Below are positions 6,631 through 8,778 of a stretch of 8,778 nucleotides of DNA, in pieces (within the stretch, counting starts at the first letter, position 1; each line of letters opens with the position of its first letter). The notes under the pieces are model-generated. The model searched no databases and was not told where the DNA came from. It saw only the letters and a list, made by a program, of their open reading frames with translations. Source of the stretch: RGIG8700 sp964568815. Its GTDB lineage: Bacteria; Bacillota; Clostridia; RGIG6154. A program made the position numbers and the translations under genes. Location of the stretch: positions 1 to 8,778 of the forward strand of contig CAZMRY010000063.1 in the NCBI GenBank assembly GCA_964568815.1, read 5' to 3'.

Positions 6631-8051
6631 AAATAAGCCTCCTTTTTCCTGAGCTTATTTTCAATATGCTCCCTCCACTCTTCTGGATATTCACCGTCAT
6701 AGCCTTCCATAATAACAGCCGGATTGATTTTAACGAACTTACCTCCGCAGGATATTCTTGCCTTTATGTCAGGAAAAATCTTATCCATTCTGCCAACAAC
6801 AATATACACTCTTGTAGCCTTTTCATCTTTATCATCAGTAAATGAAAAAAATGCAGGCATCGTATTATGTGAGTGCATTTCTGCTACCAGCAAGAACTCA
6901 TTTTCGTCAACATCCGGTAAGAATGAATCAACGCTGTCCTTCGTTACTGTCTGTTTTGGAATAACAACATAATATCTTTCATCTGTAAATGACCAATAGA
7001 TATATGCCAGTGCTTCTACTTCTCCGTCTTCATTGATAAATGACTTAAAAAAAGAAATTACTTCTGACCACATTTTAAAAGGGATTTTCGGCAAAGCCGG
7101 GGTGAACCCGGCCTTAACCTTTTCAAACGCAGTTACTCTTTCTGTCGGAGCGATAAATGTACCTATCTTATTGTTACGAACCTCAAATACTTTGCCATCC
7201 TCTGACGGTACATAAGAAATAAGCTTACCGCTTGCCTTGGCTTCTTCAACAGAACTGAATAAGCCTTTATATTCCGCCATAACTCCTTTTTTCTTTGCAG
7301 TAATAGTCGGGATAATCTTGCATTCGATTTCGTTCTTTTCATCACCCTTTGATTTTTTAGCTTTTGCTTTTTTATCATCATCAGGCTTTTTGAGATACAT
7401 CATAAATTCCTCTGATTCTTCAATCTGAGTTTTTATACTTGCGATAGTTGTTTTCTTCGCATTAGTAACCTGCTTCACAATCGGTCCGTAGGTTACTTTC
7501 CATTTCACATTTTCGCCCTCGTCAAGTTCAGGGAAGTCTTCAGCTTTTTCAAGACGAAGCTCATCAAAGGTTTTTGAGGTGTCAACTATTTCTTCCTTTG
7601 CACCTCCATGCTCGAAGAAAGGAAGTTTTTCCTTTAGCTCACTTTTCTTAACCTCTGCCTGTTTTTCGTCTGCTTCCGCCATAATCGCCGAGAATAAATC
7701 TGTCTGCAATTCGGCGCTATTTTCAGACTGTACTTTTCCCGTAGTTTCTTCTGTTTCGCTGACTGTAACTGTTTCATCCTTTTTTTCCTCCGCATTTACT
7801 ACTCCCGCATTTGCTGCAAATGCTTCACCCTGCTGAATTGTATTGTTTTTAAGCGTTGCCACAACGGGTGCAGTATCAGTTTTTTCCTCTGTAATTTTAG
7901 GTTTTGGTGCTTCCGGTGTGCCAAACTGACCAAATATATTGTCTGCTTCAGAGTCACTCATTGCTGTAAAGCCTCCGAAATCGCTTGCCGCACTTCCTAA
8001 ATCCAAATCTCCGCCAATTACAAATCCATTGTTGTTTTCTTTTTCAAACAT
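6627..8051 (-). CDS. JAB/JAMM (Mov34/MPN) peptidase, PRTRC protein A-like, with long N-terminal extension
   Basis: The C-terminal domain (about 318-460 of 474) is a JAB metalloprotease. H393 and H395 (MHSHNTMPAFFSFTDDKDE), S403 and D406 give the JAMM pattern HxH-x7-SxxD, with Asn in place of the usual Pro. E344 or E346 in GEVEALAYIYW is the likely upstream catalytic Glu. The run GTFIAPTERV (297-306) and PKIPFKMW (321-328) before it also look like PRTRC protein A. Such enzymes cleave isopeptide bonds or process ubiquitin-like proteins. Residues 1-170 are acidic, low-complexity and probably disordered. A separate domain at about 180-256 has a strand-strand-helix start (WKVTYGPIVKQVTNAKKTTIASIKTQIEE region) and ends in KKKG; it may be ubiquitin-like. 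The ATG follows GGAGG (8060-8064) by 8 bases. Its stop overlaps the E1-like start. Confidence 0.87.
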   Translation of the reverse strand: MFEKENNNGFVIGGDLDLGSAASDFGGFTAMSDSEADNIFGQFGTPEAPKPKITEEKTDTAPVVATLKNNTIQQGEAFAANAGVVNAEEKKDETVTVSETEETTGKVQSENSAELQTDLFSAIMAEADEKQAEVKKSELKEKLPFFEHGGAKEEIVDTSKTFDELRLEKAEDFPELDEGENVKWKVTYGPIVKQVTNAKKTTIASIKTQIEESEEFMMYLKKPDDDKKAKAKKSKGDEKNEIECKIIPTITAKKKGVMAEYKGLFSSVEEAKASGKLISYVPSEDGKVFEVRNNKIGTFIAPTERVTAFEKVKAGFTPALPKIPFKMWSEVISFFKSFINEDGEVEALAYIYWSFTDERYYVVIPKQTVTKDSVDSFLPDVDENEFLLVAEMHSHNTMPAFFSFTDDKDEKATRVYIVVGRMDKIFPDIKARISCGGKFVKINPAVIMEGYDGEYPEEWREHIENKLRKKEAYL

Positions 8052-8114
8052 TTTGTTTTCCTCCTTGTTTTTTTCGTTTTTGTTTGCATTTTCCGTACTT
8101 AAATAACCTTGAAC

Positions 8115-8567
8115 TTACATCACCTCCACTAATTGCTCTTGCCTTATAGCAGGAGCTATAGAGTATTTATGTAAAAGCCTGTACCTCCGGTTAGTACGGC
8201 TGAGTTTTCTGCATACCTGTTCACAGATATCAATACTCCTATCAACGATTGTGTCGCCAAAAGTTAAGCCAGATTCTGAAATTGGGTAGTCAAGACTCAA
8301 AAGCATAACATTCTGTTTCATTTGTTTTTGCTTCCTGAAGTGGTTACCAAGAGCTGACTTCATATGATTTTTCGCAATAGTTTCAAAAGCATATCGCCTT
8401 AATTCCTCTTGCTCATCATATTGTTGCACTGCTCTTAAAAATCTGAATACAACTACATCGTAGTATTCATCAAACGATAATCCTCTGTACTTTAGAAAGT
8501 TTTCTAAAACACTGTGATGTTCTTCTGCAAACTTTCTTTGATTTTCTGTCAATTTTACGCCTTTCAT
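8115..8567 (-). CDS. Sigma-70 region-2 protein, apparently lacking region 4
   Basis: Residues 12-85 look like sigma-70 region 2 as found in mobile-element sigma factors. There is EEHHSVLENFLKYRG, then the core DEYYDVVVFRFLRAVQQYDE (33-52), the FETIAKNHMKSAL segment (61-73) and a basic KQKQMKQ stretch leading to SLDYPI. This region normally binds core RNA polymerase and the -10 element. The protein ends at 150 residues. The part after residue 110, which should hold the helix-turn-helix of region 4, has no recognisable HTH (KLSRTNRRYRLLHKYSI onwards), and neither other frame supplies one. It is the first gene of the operon, so it may control it or a late gene set. The ATG follows an overlapping GGAGGAG (8576-8582). 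A perfect but unused Shine-Dalgarno sequence lies at its 3' end. Confidence 0.72.
   Translation of the reverse strand: MKGVKLTENQRKFAEEHHSVLENFLKYRGLSFDEYYDVVVFRFLRAVQQYDEQEELRRYAFETIAKNHMKSALGNHFRKQKQMKQNVMLLSLDYPISESGLTFGDTIVDRSIDICEQVCRKLSRTNRRYRLLHKYSIAPAIRQEQLVEVM
8120..8127 (-). promoter_or_regulatory. Perfect Shine-Dalgarno sequence with no start codon in range
   Basis: GGAGGTGA, fully complementary to the usual 16S 3' tail, lies across the last codons and near the stop of the sigma-like gene. No ATG, GTG or TTG follows at 5-13 bases. The JAB gene uses its own GGAGG at 8060-8064. It may be a remnant of a lost gene start or a translational pause or coupling site. Confidence 0.5.
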
Positions 8568-8644
8568 TTGGTATTCTCCTCCTTAAATTTTGCAAAAAAA
8601 CAAAAAACACACACAATTTTCCCGTAGGTTAATTACATGTGTTT

Positions 8645-8674
8645 GTTTTCCGCTTAAATATTTTTAGTTTTCCG
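8645..8674 (-). repeat. Two CGGAAAAC direct repeats spaced by 22 bp
   Basis: CGGAAAAC occurs at 8674-8667 and 8652-8645 on the minus strand, 22 bp start to start (about two helical turns), in the AT-rich leader just after the T-run. A looser copy (CGGGAAAA) lies at 8624-8617. They may be activator or repressor sites, or chance in AT-rich DNA. No convincing -35/-10 pair could be assigned nearby. Confidence 0.35.
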
Positions 8675-8682
8675 TAAAAATG

Positions 8683-8741
8683 AAAAAAAGCAGGTAAAGT
8701 GCATACCTATCCCTTGGGATAGATCTTTCCTTAACCTGCTT
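8683..8741 (-). terminator. Terminator-like or attenuator stem-loop ahead of the operon
   Basis: On the minus strand, AAGCAGGT (8741-8734) pairs with ACCTGCTT (8695-8688). The pairing can extend inward by AAG/CTT after a bulge. The stem is followed by a run of seven T (8689-8683, the first two within the stem). The loop contains a second perfect hairpin at 8707-8722. This could be the intrinsic terminator of a gene lying beyond 8778, or an attenuator in the leader of this operon. The geometry favours the minus-strand direction, since the other strand has no T-run after the stem. Confidence 0.6.
8707..8722. repeat. Perfect 7-bp inverted repeat with 2-base centre
   Basis: CTATCCC-TT-GGGATAG is an exact dyad between the arms of the larger stem. 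It could be an inner hairpin of the transcript or a dimeric repressor operator. The sequence alone cannot separate these. Confidence 0.65.
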
Positions 8742-8768
8742 AACTTCTTACCTGTTTAACTTCTTACC
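8737..8768. repeat. Two tandem 16-bp direct repeats
   Basis: Units at 8737-8752 and 8753-8768 (TG[C/T]TTAACTTCTTACC on the plus strand) abut exactly and differ at one base. Part of the first unit also forms the 5' arm of the terminator-like stem. Tandem repeats of this size upstream of an operon are typical of iterons or regulator binding sites; with only two seen before the window edge, more units may lie beyond. Confidence 0.7.
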
Positions 8769-8778
8769 ATTTTTACAG

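Noticed and set aside
7163..7381. Alternative minus-strand frame inside the JAB gene
   Set aside because: It is a very Lys/Arg-rich shadow of the lysine-rich middle part of the JAB protein, with no ribosome binding site. I see no sign of programmed frameshifting.
8052..8114. Sigma-like and JAB genes in the same frame with only one TAA between them, suggesting readthrough fusion
   Set aside because: The 63-base spacer is open in frame but encodes only a low-complexity N/K/E stretch. The JAB gene has its own GGAGG and ATG, and nothing supports readthrough.
8590..8680. Search for a sigma-A promoter in the leader
   Set aside because: Several AT-rich hexamers resemble -10 elements, but none has a matching -35 at 16-18 bases, so no promoter is claimed.
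8737..8768. Tandem 16-bp repeats as a CRISPR array
   Set aside because: The repeats abut with no spacers and are too short.

Overview
The window is one strand-coherent, tightly packed operon: every convincing gene lies on the minus strand and reads from about 8570 down to 1. Base composition is AT-rich. Nearly every gene has a strong GGAGG ribosome binding site, stop and start codons overlap or lie within a few bases, and TTG and GTG starts occur. This fits a low-GC Firmicute, probably of the Clostridia. The gene content looks like a large mobile element (plasmid, integrative element or phage-like) rather than a housekeeping chromosome region. A run of 10 Ns at 1954-1963 shows that this is a draft or metagenomic assembly.

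Layout in transcription order. (1) 8583-8778: a leader with two tandem 16-bp repeats, a perfect dyad and a terminator-like stem followed by a T-run. (2) 8115-8567: a short sigma-70 region-2 protein with no visible region 4. (3) 6627-8051: a JAB/JAMM (Mov34/MPN) metalloprotease like PRTRC protein A, with a long acidic N-terminal tail and a middle domain that might be ubiquitin-like. (4) 5902-6630: a ThiF/E1-like adenylating enzyme. (5) 5702-5905: a tiny unknown protein. (6) 4338-5702: a class I N6-adenine-type DNA methyltransferase with an NPPY motif. (7) 4014-4325 and 3393-3998: two unknown acidic proteins. (8) 2718-3392: a protein that I read as the E2-like PRTRC protein B (Prok-E2_D), started by TTG. 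(9) 1836-2715: a Rad52/Rad22-type single-strand annealing protein interrupted by the assembly gap. (10) 63-1820: a compact Rad50/SbcC-like ATPase with a CxxC zinc hook. (11) 1-61: the first codons of a further gene, possibly a primase.

The window therefore joins two modules in one transcript. The first is a prokaryotic ubiquitin-like set (E1-like, E2-like and JAB peptidase), related to the PRTRC cassettes known mainly from proteobacterial plasmids. The second is a DNA recombination and replication set (Rad52-like annealase, Rad50-like ATPase, DNA methyltransferase, possible primase). No separate ubiquitin-like protein is obvious. The best candidate is a domain fused upstream of the JAB domain. 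ParB and ParM-like PRTRC partners are not in the window. The shared operon suggests, but does not prove, that a protein-tagging or tag-removal activity acts on the element's replication or recombination proteins.
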